From Calliphora vicina (taxonomy: Eukaryota; Arthropoda; Insecta; Diptera; Calliphoridae): a stretch of 64,000 bases of DNA. This document shows, piece by piece, positions 37,403 to 49,009 of this stretch. Numbering within the stretch: the stretch's first letter is position 1; every line of letters starts with the position of its first letter. The stretch is taken from contig NC_088782.1 of assembly GCF_958450345.1 (NCBI RefSeq), forward strand, positions 108,034,358 to 108,098,357, written 5' to 3'. Both the position numbers and the translations under genes were made by a program. The notes under the pieces were generated by a model. It saw nothing but the letters and a program-made list of their open reading frames with translations, was not told the DNA's origin and did no database searches.

Positions 37403-38152
37403 TCAACATAAACCTATTTTCTTTATTCTTTGCATTCTAAAATGATGAACCCATACCTCACACATCGAGGGCGTCAGCAGGCAGCGACATTCTATGGGAT
37501 GTCTAGGTCTAGGCAATTTACGTGAACACTCCGAAAAGGCCGGAAAGGGTGCTTTACGTTTCGTACAAAGCGATTTAGCTTTTGTGCGTCTACATTTGGG
37601 GGGTATTTGGGCCTCTCGACATCCCTCCATGTTTGTTCGCGGACATTTATAGTTGGCATTGGAACATGTCTGTTTACAAGCCGTTTGAGGTCTGTGTTTA
37701 AGTGGTCGTTTTTGCCATTTGGGTTGTTTAATTTTATCAAAACAGCATATAACTTTAGGTTTCTTGAGGAGTTCCGGACATTCGGCCCAGGTCTGTTGAT
37801 ATTCACGATTCAGTTTGTCGCTGCGTTTATAGTACAACAAATCGAAACGTGGATAAGCATCAGGACAGGGATTGCCGCAACACTCTGCTGGATGCTTAAA
37901 TTTAATGGCTCGTTTTTGTAATGGCAGGGACTCAGGAGCTGGCTGCTTTAGTATGACTTCTAGTTGTCTAGGATCACAGGGTTTTTTCTTGAAACGATCA
38001 CCACATTTGGGTTCCAAATGTTTGCAGTCCATGTTAGTGGCTTTGAAACGTTGCTGTTGCAAGGCATTTACTGAAATTGCAGCTGAAGTTAAAGCTCTAT
38101 TGGCCCAACGCCCCAATATAATAGGCATCTTTAGAATATGGGTTAACACCAT
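37403..38152 (-). CDS. Intronless Cys-rich protein, resembles Drosophila DUF1431-type proteins
   Basis: 249 residues with about 20 Cys and many Lys/Arg/Pro. Residues 1-41 have no acidic residue, several Arg/Lys, and QQRFKAT, which resembles a mitochondrial presequence with a cleavage site. The core has CCGNPCP (91-97), PRFDLLYYKRSDK (101-113), YQQTWAECP (118-126) and ICC (135-137). From memory these match a Cys-rich family of unknown function (DUF1431) known from Drosophila, where members tend to be testis-expressed. No molecular function is claimed. The start at 38152 is the first in-frame Met of the open frame; Met9 is an alternative. The overlapping frames on both strands are far less protein-like. 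It lies antisense to the exon at 41081, probably nested in that gene's intron, and between two satellite blocks. Confidence 0.82.
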   Translation of the reverse strand: MVLTHILKMPIILGRWANRALTSAAISVNALQQQRFKATNMDCKHLEPKCGDRFKKKPCDPRQLEVILKQPAPESLPLQKRAIKFKHPAECCGNPCPDAYPRFDLLYYKRSDKLNREYQQTWAECPELLKKPKVICCFDKIKQPKWQKRPLKHRPQTACKQTCSNANYKCPRTNMEGCREAQIPPKCRRTKAKSLCTKRKAPFPAFSECSRKLPRPRHPIECRCLLTPSMCEVWVHHFRMQRIKKIGLC

Positions 38153-38479
38153 TTTTCCATAAATTTAATTAATTGTTGAGGAATTTGCGAAAATTTAAAA
38201 ATTTTTTTTTTGTGATTTTTAAAGAAATTTCACTAAGAATTTTAATGTTGAAGAACTCGGAATTTGTGTATTTGTTTATAAAATAATTTTTTTTTTAGAA
38301 TTTTAGAAAAATTAATTATATTTTCATGTACTACTACTACTTTTCCTGAATAAAAACCTGTTAACCCTTCTATGGTATTTTATTAGGAACATATAACAAA
38401 CATTTTGATTTATCTTTCCGAGGAAATTTTTAAGAACTTGTTCTGAAACAACTCATTCATGAGCGAGTATCATCAGAGT

Positions 38480-40055
38480 CAGTAAATTATCTTTAGTCAT
38501 TGTTAAGACTCAGTTGATAGTTTTCTGGTAGTCATATTTTAGCATTAATCAAAGTTTATCTATAGATATATATAGCATCAACAATAGTTCTATCTCTAGT
38601 CCTATTTTAGCTGTAATCCTAGTTATTTTTTCAGTCATATTTAAGCATGTCTCTGGCCATGTTGCACCTTCAATCGTAGGTCTTCCTCTAGTCCTATTTT
38701 GGCTTACATATTGGGTCCTTTTTTATAATATTAAAGCGTGAATTGTAGGACTATTTCAAGCCATGTTTAATTTTTAGTAGCAGGGCTTTCTTCTGTCATG
38801 TGCTAGCGTCCATCATAGGGTTTCAGCTGTCATGTTTTTTTTCAATATTTTTTCCGTCTCTAGTCATATTTTAGCTTTATAGTTAAGCATTATCGCAGAC
38901 CTTTCTCAATACTTTTCCCTGCCCATATTTAGCTCCGATTGCAAGTTCTTCTCTGTCCAAATCTAATCGTCAATCCTTTATATTTTCTGGTACAATTTTT
39001 GCTTGTATTAATGGTGTTAAGTCTTTCTCCAGTCATATGTTTTTCCTTCTCCAGTCATTTTATATTTCAATCGTAGGCCATTCTTCAATTTTGGATTTAA
39101 TATTTGTCGATCTTTCAGCAGTTATATTTAGATTCGATTGCAGTTCCTTTATTAGTCATATTCCAGCTTTAATCATGGCTATTGCTCTAACCATAGCTTA
39201 GCTTCAATCATAGGTCTTTCTAAAGTCATTTTTAAACTTCAATTGTAGCTATTCCACTACTCATATTTTAGCCTCGTTCGTTGGTAATTTTATAGTCGTA
39301 TTAGACTTCAATATTAGGCCTTGATTTTGTTATATTTCTCAGTAGCAGGTTGTTCTTTTGTAATGTTATTGGCCTTGCAGCTGTCATGTTTTTGGCTAAG
39401 CATCTGAGCATCAATCATAGGTCTTTCTCAAGCCATATTCGAGCTACAGTTGTAGGTTTATTTCCAGTCACGTTTTAGCTTCAATTGGTTCCTATGTAAT
39501 CAAAAATCGTAGGCCTTTCTTCAACCAATGCTAGGTCTTGCTCTAGTCATATGTTAGTTTCAGAAACAGGTCTTTATATTGCAGTATTTAAGCATCAATC
39601 ATCAGTCCTTCTTCAGCCGCATTTTTGCATCTATAGCAGTAATTTTTGAAACATTTCAATTGCAGGTCCTTCTTCCGTTATATTTTAGCTCCAAACTTTA
39701 GTCTTTCTCTAGCCTATTTATCTAGCAATATTTAAGCATCCCTCATCGGTGCCTCTTCAGCCGCATATCTGCATCAATAGTAGTAATTCTCGGGACATTT
39801 TAAACAGCAATCGCAGGTCTTTATTCAATTACATTACAGTTCCAAACGTTGGTCTTTCCTCTAGATCTCTATCTACTCATATATTGGCTTCAGTCTCATC
39901 TCTTTCTTTAGTTATATTTTAGCCTCTTTCTTAGGTTTTTTCTAGTCATATTGTAGCATCAATCGCAGGTCTTTTCCTCAGTTATATTTAAGCTTCAAAC
40001 GTTGGTGTTTCTCTAGTCTCGCAGGTCTTTCTTTAGTTGTATTTTAGCTTATTTT
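38480..40055 (+). repeat. 35-bp satellite array, block 2 (upstream of inserted repeat)
   Basis: Degenerate 35-bp units with core TTTTAGCTTCAATCGTAGGT followed by CTTTCTCTAGTCATA. About 45 units, more irregular than the blocks at 33.8 and 50 kb. The array is interrupted at 40056 by a family-B repeat and continues beyond it. Confidence 0.85.
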
Positions 40056-40759
40056 TATACCCTACACCACCATAGTGGGGAGAGTATTATGCGTTTGTGC
40101 AGATGTTTGTAACGCCCAAAAATATTAGTCTAACACCCACCTAAAAGTATAACGATCGACTTAGAATCACTCTCTGAGTCGATTAAATGATGTCCGTCCG
40201 TTTGGTTGGCTGGCTGGCTGACTGTCCATGTAAACCTTGTGCGCATAGTACTGGTCGCAATTTTGAAGATATTTCGATAAAATTTGGTACATATTATTTT
40301 TTCAGCCCAAGGACCAAGCCTATGGAAACTGGCTGAAATCGGTCCATTATTTCACCTAGCCCCCATACAAATGTCCCCTCGAAATTGGACTTTATCGGTC
40401 ATAAATGTTTAACTCATATATGTATCTCCACAAATTACGCTGCAAATAAGTTTTATAAATACAAAATTGATGTCACCAAATTTTGTTACGATCGCTCCAT
40501 AATTATTCATACCTCCCATATAAACCCGCTTCCGAAAATCACTTTAACGTGCATAAATCGTTTAAAAATGTTGGTATACTCACAAAATTCAACATAGTAA
40601 ACTTTCATATAGACATAAATCACGCTACCTAATTTCATGGTGATCGGTCCATAATTGGTCATAGCCCCCATATAAGGCACACTTCCGAAAAATATTTTTG
40701 CTCTTTTACTTAGTGTAGGGTATTATATGGTCGGGCTTGACCGATCATACTTACTAGTT
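40056..40759 (+). mobile_element. Family-B repeat inserted in the satellite
   Basis: Near-full copy from TATACCCTACACCACCATAG to GGTCGGGCTTGACCGATCAT and ACTTACTAGTT. Satellite units flank it on both sides, so the insertion is younger than the array. The GTCY run is short here. The 70-codon frame inside recurs in other copies but is a repeat property. Confidence 0.85.
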
Positions 40760-40965
40760 TAGACTTATTTTCAAGTCATTTCCTAGCCATATTTAAGCAT
40801 CAGCCGTAAGGTTTTCGCTAGTCAAATTTTATCTTCATTGGAATATCCTTCTCTCGTCATATTTTAGTTTCAATCGTGGGTTTTTCTTCAATATTTTTTC
40901 AGTTTGAATCATAGGATTTCCTTGGGTCATATTTTAGCCTCAACCCAAAGCCTTACCTCTTCACA
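40760..40965 (+). repeat. 35-bp satellite, continuation up to the exon
   Basis: Five or six further units (ATTTTAGTTTCAATCGTGGG and similar) ending about 115 bp before the splice acceptor at 41080. Confidence 0.8.
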
Positions 40966-41059
40966 TTAAAATCTAAATTCTATCTTTTACAATTATCAAT
41001 ATATTTAGTTCTTATAATTTACAAATTATTACTAAAACTTTTTATACTAATTAATTATT

Positions 41060-41080
41060 TGCCCTTCTCTTTCTTTGCAG
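41060..41080 (+). promoter_or_regulatory. 3' splice site (acceptor)
   Basis: The pyrimidine-rich run CCCTTCTCTTTCTTTGCAG ends at 41080. Downstream the composition changes abruptly to AC-rich sequence, as expected at an intron/exon border. Confidence 0.75.
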
Positions 41081-42082
41081 GATTTTGTTATTATTTCTAA
41101 GAATAAATCTATTACTACCAAAGATTATATAAATTAAGTTATAAAATTACAATAAGAATCAAGCAAAACTCAAGCCAAAAAAAAAGGAAACGAATATTTC
41201 TTAATAAAAACCCATAATCTTTAAATGAAAAAATCAACTATACAAATTAAATAAGCTACGACGAAAAAGTTTACAGCTAAATTAAGCAAAAAAAATAGCT
41301 ATAAAATAAAAATAAATGCATATAAAATTGGCAACCATTAACAGCAAAACAAGAAAAACTTTTACTTCAAACCAGTAGAAGCAAAAAACAAAAGGAAAGA
41401 ACATTTCTATGAGAATCTACATCAACAACTACTGAAACAAACTGGCATTTCAAAACTCATATGTGTAAGAGAAGTTAAGACAACTAACGCCAGCAACTGC
41501 AGCAGCTCGATGAAAACATTAAAAGGCAAAAAAGAAGAGCAAAACGAAAGAACAACAACTGCAATCATTACAATATATTTACAAACATTAAGATAAGTCG
41601 TCTTTAAGGAGAAGCAAAAAGAAAAAAACTTGATGACATTGTAACACTCTCCTACAAACAGTCAAACGAATACATTTACATTTTTTACACAAACACCAAA
41701 ACAACGACATCCTTTTACTCACACAAACATACTCATCCTTTACACACATGTCTATAAGCACTAAAACTTAACTGTTTTTAAAACTCACTGCACATTGGAA
41801 TATTTTACAAACAACAACGACAAAAACAACAAACATCAAGTAGCAGTAGCAACAGCAACAGCAGGAGCATTTGCAGCAACAGACAGAGACGCCGCCAAAT
41901 CATTTAACACCGTTTTTTGCCTTAAAGAATTTTTAGGCTTCAACATTTTAGCGCTCGTGTTGTTTCTATAACATTAACAGAAAACGGCAGCAACATGTTG
42001 CCACGATATCAACGTGCAATACTAATCGGATTTACATTGTTAATTTATAGCTTACAAGGATATACAAATGTTTTAGCAGTGG
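41081..42082 (+). other. Exon with 5' UTR and start of a secreted/membrane protein gene
   Basis: About 1 kb bounded by a strong acceptor (41080) and a consensus donor (G|GTAAGTAC at 42083). The composition is A/C-rich with CAA and CAG runs (41815-41885), unlike the flanking intron DNA and typical of fly 5' UTRs. There are several short upstream ATGs. The coding part starts at 41995. Transcription must start upstream and the protein must continue in a downstream exon; I recognise neither in the window. The exon sits between satellite blocks 115 bp upstream and about 205 bp downstream. Confidence 0.72.
41995..42082 (+). CDS. Signal-peptide-encoding first coding exon (partial CDS)
   Basis: ATG at 41995 in context CAACATG, matching the fly start consensus. 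It encodes MLPRYQR (basic n-region), AILIGFTLLIYSL (hydrophobic core of about 13 residues) and QGYTNVLAV, with a plausible signal-peptidase site after NVLA. 29 codons plus one base precede the donor, so the following intron is phase 1. A short phase-1 signal-peptide exon after a long 5' UTR is common in fly cell-surface genes, such as immunoglobulin-superfamily receptors, but no specific gene can be named from this piece. Confidence 0.72.
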
Positions 42083-42090
42083 GTAAGTAC
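42083..42090 (+). promoter_or_regulatory. 5' splice site (donor)
   Basis: GTAAGTAC directly after the coding G at 42082; a full match to the fly donor consensus GTAAGT. It interrupts the signal-peptide frame in phase 1. Confidence 0.78.
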
Positions 42091-42289
42091 AACAACAAAT
42101 AAATTCCTTAAAAGAAAATAAATTTGAAAAAAAAAACATTTAACTGGGATAATAAATTTTGTCAAAAGATATTAAATACATTAATTTTTTGTTGGTTGCT
42201 TTTAATTTATGCGCAATAGAGAAGAATTTAAAATTTTGCCTGAAAGTAGGCTACATAGAATTTGATGAGAGCAAGTATTTAAGGAGATA

Positions 42290-45200
42290 TATATAGCATC
42301 AAGAATAATTTTTTCTCTAGTCCTATTTTAGCTATATTCGTAGTTCTTAAATTAGTCATATTTAGGCGTCAATCATAAGTCTCTCCAGTCATATGTTAAC
42401 TTTTCCTCTAGTCCTATTTTGGCTTAAATATTAGGTCCTTTTTTTTAATATTTAAGCATGACTTGTAGGTCTATTTCAGGCCATATTTTAGCTTCGGTGG
42501 CAAGGCTTTCTTTTGCCATGAGCTAGCGTCAATCATAGGGTTTTAGCTCTCATGTTTTTTTCAATACTCTTTCCTTTTCTAGTCATATTTTAGCTTTAGT
42601 CGTGGGTCTTTCACCAGCCATATTTATGTACCAATTGTAGGACTTTTTCAAGACATATTTTAGCTTCAATCGAATGTATTGATCTAGCCTTAGTTCAGCT
42701 TTAATCGTAGTCATATTTTGGCATAAGTCATAGGTAATTATCTACTCATATTTTAGCTTCATTCATAGAGCTTTCTATAGTATTAAGTTAGCTTTAATCA
42801 AAAGTCATTCTATATTCAAATTTTATTTTCCAGAACTTTGTCTAGTTAAATTTTAGCGTCAATCGTTTACCATTCTTGACTTTTCTGTCCATATTTTTGC
42901 TTTAACTTTTAGTTTCTATTTATATTTTAGTTTTAATCAAAAATCTTTCTCTAATCATATTTTATCATAACTTGTATCTCCTTCTCAAGTCTAGTTTTAG
43001 GCTAAATAATAGCTATTTCCCTAGTCTTACTTCAGCTTCAGAGGTAAATCTATCTCTGGCCATATCTTAGCTTCAATCGTAGGTCTCCCTCAAGTTTTAG
43101 CTTCGATCATGTGTCATTCTATATTCCTATTTTGGCTTCAATATTAGGAATTTATTTTGCATATTTCAGCATCAATCTCAAGTTTTCCTATAACTATTTT
43201 TTAGTCTCAATAGTAGGTCTTTCTTTTGTCATATCGTTGGTCTTACACATGTCATATTTAAGCTTCAATTATAGGACTTTCGGTAGTCATATTTAAGCTT
43301 CAATTATAGGACTTTCTGTCATCATATTTTAGCTTTAAACACAGGCATGCATATAGTAAAATTATCTTCAATAGCACATATTTCTTTGGCCATATCTAGG
43401 CGTCAATCTTAGATCTTTTTAAGTTATTCGTACGCGTTCAATCGTATGCGTACGACCACTAGTATGACCTCTAGTCATAATTTATCTTTAATCGTAGATC
43501 TCTCTCTGTCCTATTTTAGCTTTAATCCTGGTATATTTTAGATTCCATCACAAGCTTTTCTATAGTCATATTTACACTTTAATCATAGGTCTATTTTTAG
43601 TCATATTTGAGATTATATTTTAGATCTTTCCGTAGTCATTATTTACTTTCAAACACAAGTCCTTCTACAATAATATTTTCATCTATCATTGTTCTTTTTC
43701 TAGCCATATTTAGGAAACTATCGTATGTTTTCTTAGCTCATCACATGACTTTCTCTAGTCATATTTTAGCTTAAATTGTATATTTGTCTTTAGTTATATT
43801 TTAGCATTTTTCTAGTGCTATTTTGCTTTAATCGTAGACCTTTCTGAAGTCATATTTTAGCTTCAATCGTAGGTATTTATCCAGTGAGATTTTAGCTTTA
43901 ATCACAGGTATTTTTCTAGTGAGGCTTTAGCTTATATCTTAGGATAGTTTCTCTGACCATTTTAGCTTGATACGTAGGTCTTTCTCTATTCCTATTTTAG
44001 CTTCGATCTTAGTTCATCTTTTAGTGATATTTTAGCTTCAATCGTAGGTCTTTCTTAAGCCAAATATTATCTTTATTTATATGTAATTCTGTAGTCAGAA
44101 CTTAAATCTAAATGTAGGTCCTTCTCTGGTCGTATGATAGCCCCAATCGTAGATCTATCTTTATTCATATTTTCGCTTCAGTCGAAGTTTTATTTTATCT
44201 TCAAACTTTGGTCTTTCTCTGGCGATATTTTAGCTTTAATTCTAGGCATGTCTTTAGTTTAAATTTAGCTTCAATCTGAGATCTGTATGAATTCTAATTG
44301 CTCATATTTTTATCTTCATACGTAGCTCTGTCTTTGTTCATATTTTATCTTCAATCGTAGAACTCCATCAAGTCTTATTTTAGCTTCAATCTTTGGCAAT
44401 TCTCTGGTCATATTTAAGCTTAAATTCTAGGTCTGTCTTTAGTTTAAATTTAGCTTCGATCTTAGCTCTGTCTTTATTCTTAATTTAGTTTCAGTCATAG
44501 TCATCCTGCATTTAGTCTTATTTAAGCTTAAATAGTAGGTCTTTCTCTGACCATATTTCTCCTTCAATCGTACGTTTTTCTCTCGCCATAGTTTGGCAGC
44601 AATCTTATTGCTGTTCATATTTTAGCTTCATTCGTAGCCCTTATCGTAGCTCTGTCTTTATCATATTTTAGCTTCAATCGTAGGACTTCGTCTAGTCTTA
44701 TTTTAGGTTCAATCTTTGGCCATATCTTAGCTTTAATTATAGGTCAGTCTTTAGTTTCAATGTAGCTACAATATTAGGTTTGTTTTTATTATTATTTTAG
44801 TTTCAATCCTAGTCATCCATGCATCCTGTCTCTAGTCTTATTTTAGCATCAATCATATGTCTTTCTCTAGTCATAGTTAGGCAGCTATGCTAGGTCATTA
44901 TCTAGTTTAATGTTAGCTTTAATACTAGAACTTTCATTGGTCCTATTTTAACTTCATTCGTAGCCTGAATCGAAGCTTTGTGTTTACTCATATTCTAGCT
45001 TCAATCGTAGGACTTCATCATGTTTAATTTCAGCTGCAATATTCGGCCTTATTCTGTCAATATTTTAGCTTTGATTCTAGGTCTGTCTTTAGTTTAACTT
45101 TAGCTTCAATCTTAGGTCTTTCCTTATTTTAGCTTCAATCCTAGTCATGCTGTCATCCTATCTTTAGTCTTAAATCTTATTATTTTCTCTGGCCATATTT

Positions 45201-45715
45201 CACCCACAATCGTATGTCTTTCCCTGGCCATTGTTAGCCAGCAATCCTAGGTTTTTATCTCTTATTATTTTAGCTTCAAAACTAGAACTTTCATTGGTCA
45301 TATTTTAGCTTTATTCGTAGCCTCAATCGTAGCTCTCCATTAAGTCTTCAATCTTCGGCCTTTCTCTGACCATATTTTAGGTTTAATTCTAGGTCTGTTT
45401 TTTTGTTTGAATTTAGCTACAATCTTAGGTTTGATTTTATTCTTATTTTAGCTTTGATCTTAGTCATCCAGTCATCCTGTCTTTAGTCTTATTTTAACAT
45501 CAGTAGTACGTATTCTCTGGCCATAGTTAGGCAGCAATCCTAGGGGTTTCCCTAGTCTTATTTTATCTTCAATACTAGTGATTTTTCAGCTTCAATCATA
45601 GGTTTTTCATTTGTTATATTTTGGCTTTAATTATAGGTTCTACTCTAGTAATATTTTATCCTCAAAATTAGGTCTTTCTCTGGCACTATTTTAGCTACAA
45701 TAGTTTTAATAAAAC
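42290..45715 (+). repeat. 35-bp satellite array, about 95 units, block 3
   Basis: Tandem units with core TTTTAGCTTCAATCGTAGGT. The period is shown exactly by AGCTTCAATTATAGGACTTT at 43261 and 43296. From about 44200 a longer higher-order pattern appears: TAGGTCTGTCTTTAGTTT or a close variant near 44430, 44742, 45080 and 45391, about 310-340 bp apart. It begins about 205 bp after the donor site of the exon. Confidence 0.9.
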
Positions 45716-46440
45716 CTGACAATTTCAATTAAATTATTCAACATAAAAGCACCTGTAGGTAAAACTACGAAAGATTTTATACCTTTTCATCTAAATCCAT
45801 AGCAATTTAAATTTCATTTAATGCAATTTAATAACTTTGCTTGCCTCTTAAGATGAAAATCTGTTAACTTTTTTAAAACATTAAATAGATTTTTTATAGT
45901 TTAACTGCCATTATCTTAAATCTTAATTTTATATCTTGCGCGCCTTCAAGTCTTATTTATCTGCTTAAACATAAATCCATTTTCTCTTTGACTGCTCCAA
46001 CTCAAAGATAAATGAAAATTTATAGTTATTTTAAAGTTTTTCTTTTTATTTTTTTTTTGTTATAATAAAATCCTTTACTCCAACACTTGAAAAGCCATTA
46101 AAATATTCAGTTTTTTTAAACTGCAAAATATTAAAATAAAATTCTTTTTTTTGGCTAAAAAAAAAACTGTCATTTGCACTTCTGATTTGCAGTCGAAATG
46201 AAAAACTATTAAACGCCTTAGTGTAATGCTTATGGCGCCACACGCATTTCATGTGTTTTATATAGATTTTTTCGTAAATTTTTTTATTCATCTTTTACTC
46301 ATCATACAAAGAGATACAAGTTGAAAGTACTGCGGCATTATTGGCTACTTAGAATAAGCAAATCTTTGAAGAACCAAAAAAAAACATAAGAGAAAAAGCT
46401 GCGGGATGGTATAAAAAACCATGTGATTGATGAAATAAAA
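45715..46440. other. AT-rich non-coding stretch
   Basis: No gene or clear repeat recognised. Confidence 0.4.
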
Positions 46441-46639
46441 ATAGAAAAAAATTTATACTAGATTTGAACATTAAAAAATGAAGAAATAAAAATAGAAATC
46501 ATATACACACAGCATCACATTGGGAATTCTTGTTGGTCGTTTTATGACACACATTTATGGCAGACAGTGTTGGGCTAAGAGTAGGGGGTGTTTCGTAGCA
46601 ACATGAAAAACTGTCAAACAAATAAACAAATTTTAACAT

Positions 46640-47790
46640 TAATTTCATAATGAAAGGAATCTCACAATTGCTACAAATTTTGAATTTCTCTCTTTGATTA
46701 ATCTAGTTATATCCTACACCACCATAGTGGGGAGGGTATAATGCGTTTGTGCACAATTTTGTAACGACTAAAAATATTAGTCTAGCAGCCACCTTAAAGT
46801 TTACCGATCGACTCAGAATCACTTTCTGAGTGGATTAATCGATGTCCGTCCGTCTGGCTGGCTGTCCATGTAAACCTTGTGCGCAGAGTACAGGTAGCAA
46901 TTTTGAAGATATTTCGATAAAATTTGGTGCATATAATAAAATATTTCGGCCCAAGGAAGGAGCCTATTGAAATTGGATGAAATCGGCCAATTATTTCACC
47001 CAGCCCACATACAAATGTCCTCCCGAAATTGGACTTTATCAGTCATAAATGTTTAATTTATGTAGGTATCTCCACAAATTCCTCTCCAAATCAGTCTTAT
47101 ATATACAAAATTCATGTCACCAAATTTTGATACGATTGGTCCATAATTAGTCATAGCTCCCATATAGACCCGCTTCCGAAAATCACTTTAACGTGCATAA
47201 ATCGCTTAAAAATGTTGGTATACTCACAAAATTCAATATTGTTAACTTTAATATAGACATAAATCACATAATTGGTCATAGCCCCCATATAAGGCCCACT
47301 TCCGAAAATCACTCAAAAATATAAATTATTGAAATTTTAAAAAAAAAAAGTTTTTGCTCTTTTACTTAGTGTAGGGTATTATATGGTCGGGCTTGACCGA
47401 TCATACTTTCTTACTTGTTTTTCTTTGATTTTGTCTGATTTCGATACGAATTTGCATTTCCAAATGAAACACCCTGTACAAACTACATAAAAGCTTTACT
47501 AACAGTCCCACAATTGTGACTATCATTATGTTTATACTGCCAGGAATTAGAATTTCTCTCTTTAGTGCTCTGCTATCCATTCCAAAAAGCCTCTGAATAT
47601 TTTAGTTTAGTTTCCAAACAAATATCCATTTGCCGATGAAACGCCTCCTACAAACAACGTAAGTATTTTACAAACAAGCTCACAATTTGTGTTCATCAAG
47701 AATTTCTCTCTCTTTGAACTCAATGCATCAATTTCCCAAACAAATTTCCATTTCCCTATGAAACACCCCCCACACAATGACCCACAAAAT
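46640..47790 (+). repeat. Degenerate local repeat with CATTTCC...ATGAAACACC blocks
   Basis: Blocks ATGAAACACCCTGTACAAAC (about 47464), ATGAAACGCCTCCTACAAAC (about 47636) and ATGAAACACCCCCCACACAA (about 47758) follow related upstream sequence. AATTTCTCTCTTT recurs at about 46684, 47549 and 47701. A family-B repeat is inserted within it. Confidence 0.6.
46707..47420 (+). mobile_element. Family-B dispersed repeat
   Basis: Runs from TATCCTACACCACCATAGTG to GGTCGGGCTTGACCGATCAT and TTCTTACTTGTTT. The GTCCGTCCGTCTGGCTGGCT run is present but short. About 30 bp near 47270 are missing relative to the 19.5 kb copy. Confidence 0.85.
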
Positions 47791-47799
47791 ATATGTAGA

Positions 47800-49005
47800 A
47801 CTATAAATATCACAACTGAAATAATAAAAAAAAAAACTATAGCAGCTATAAATGCATAAAGTGTGGGAGTGTATGTCATTGCAAGTGTTTTTTTATGTTT
47901 GAAATAGCTGATGCCAACGCTAAGCTACTGCAATAATACTAGCTGACACTTAACAACAATTGTTATAACTATACACAGAGTTGCAGCAATAGTTGTTATA
48001 ACTAAAACTGTTGGTTGATTATTATGACGACAGCAGCAGCACTGAATTTATATGCTGTCATTGTAGCTAAAGTAGTTAAGATTTTGCTACATGTCACTTG
48101 TCTAGCTGGCGTCCAAAGAAAATTGATGCGTTTTGATTTGTTGGAAGGAAATATACAAAATTTTATTTTCAAATTGTATAAAAAATGTAGAATTGTTGTC
48201 AAGCTATTATCTGTTAAAGAACAAGGTGTTTTTGGCCGTACAAAATATTGAGTCATAGGAATTTTTTAATATAAGCTGAAAACAAAATGTGTAGATTTTT
48301 CTTATGTGACAGCTGAATATTTTAAATAAGTAATCCTTTTCCTCTTGCTTGCTAAACAAATCTGTCATTTAGTTCAACATCTATTTTAACTTGAAACCTT
48401 TGCTTTTAGTAAGCTTCCCAAACTTTATAAAATTTTCTCATTCTCTTTTCTCTTGCTTTTCCTTACTTCCTTTATTCATTAGCATTTCCTGCCTTGTTTG
48501 TTAAATTTCAAATGTTTTGGTCATTTGTTGTAAATCCAAAAAAAAAAAATTAACACATTTTTTCCTTGTCCTTTTTAAATTTTTTTCTAACAAATTTTAA
48601 TTTCCTTTTTTTTTTTGGAAACTCCTGTGTCTGTGTTGTTGTCTTAATTTAAGTTGTTTGACAACATCATGGTTGTTTCGGGCTACATGGCTTGTAATAT
48701 ACTTTTACTATTTTTTTCTTATTTTCTGCTTTAAACTGGCTGGCAAACATGATGATGTTTGAGCAACTTTTAACATTTTAATTTAGGGGTTCTCTAAACT
48801 TACTTAAGGAACAAAAAATTGTGTGTGCTAACTTAGAAGTCAACAGATACAAAAAAAACACAATATCTGCTAGTAGACAAAATGTTTTATACTAAAATTT
48901 TAGAAATATGAACAATTTTTATCATATTTTTAGTCAAAATAACTAACAGGTTTGAGAAGATGAAGAAGATATGTGATAAACTAAATCGATCGATAAGGAA
49001 AGACA
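47800..49005. other. AT-rich non-coding stretch
   Basis: No gene recognised. Both strands have an open frame at 48002-48256, which argues against coding. Confidence 0.4.
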
Positions 49006-49009
49006 TAGG

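Noticed and set aside
37492..38162. Alternative frames on both strands across the Cys-rich gene
   Set aside because: They are shorter and have no coherent domain pattern; the 249-codon minus frame has the conserved Cys blocks and the best start.
48002..48256. Two overlapping frames of about 80 codons on opposite strands
   Set aside because: They cover the same interval, with no domain, splice or composition support on either strand.
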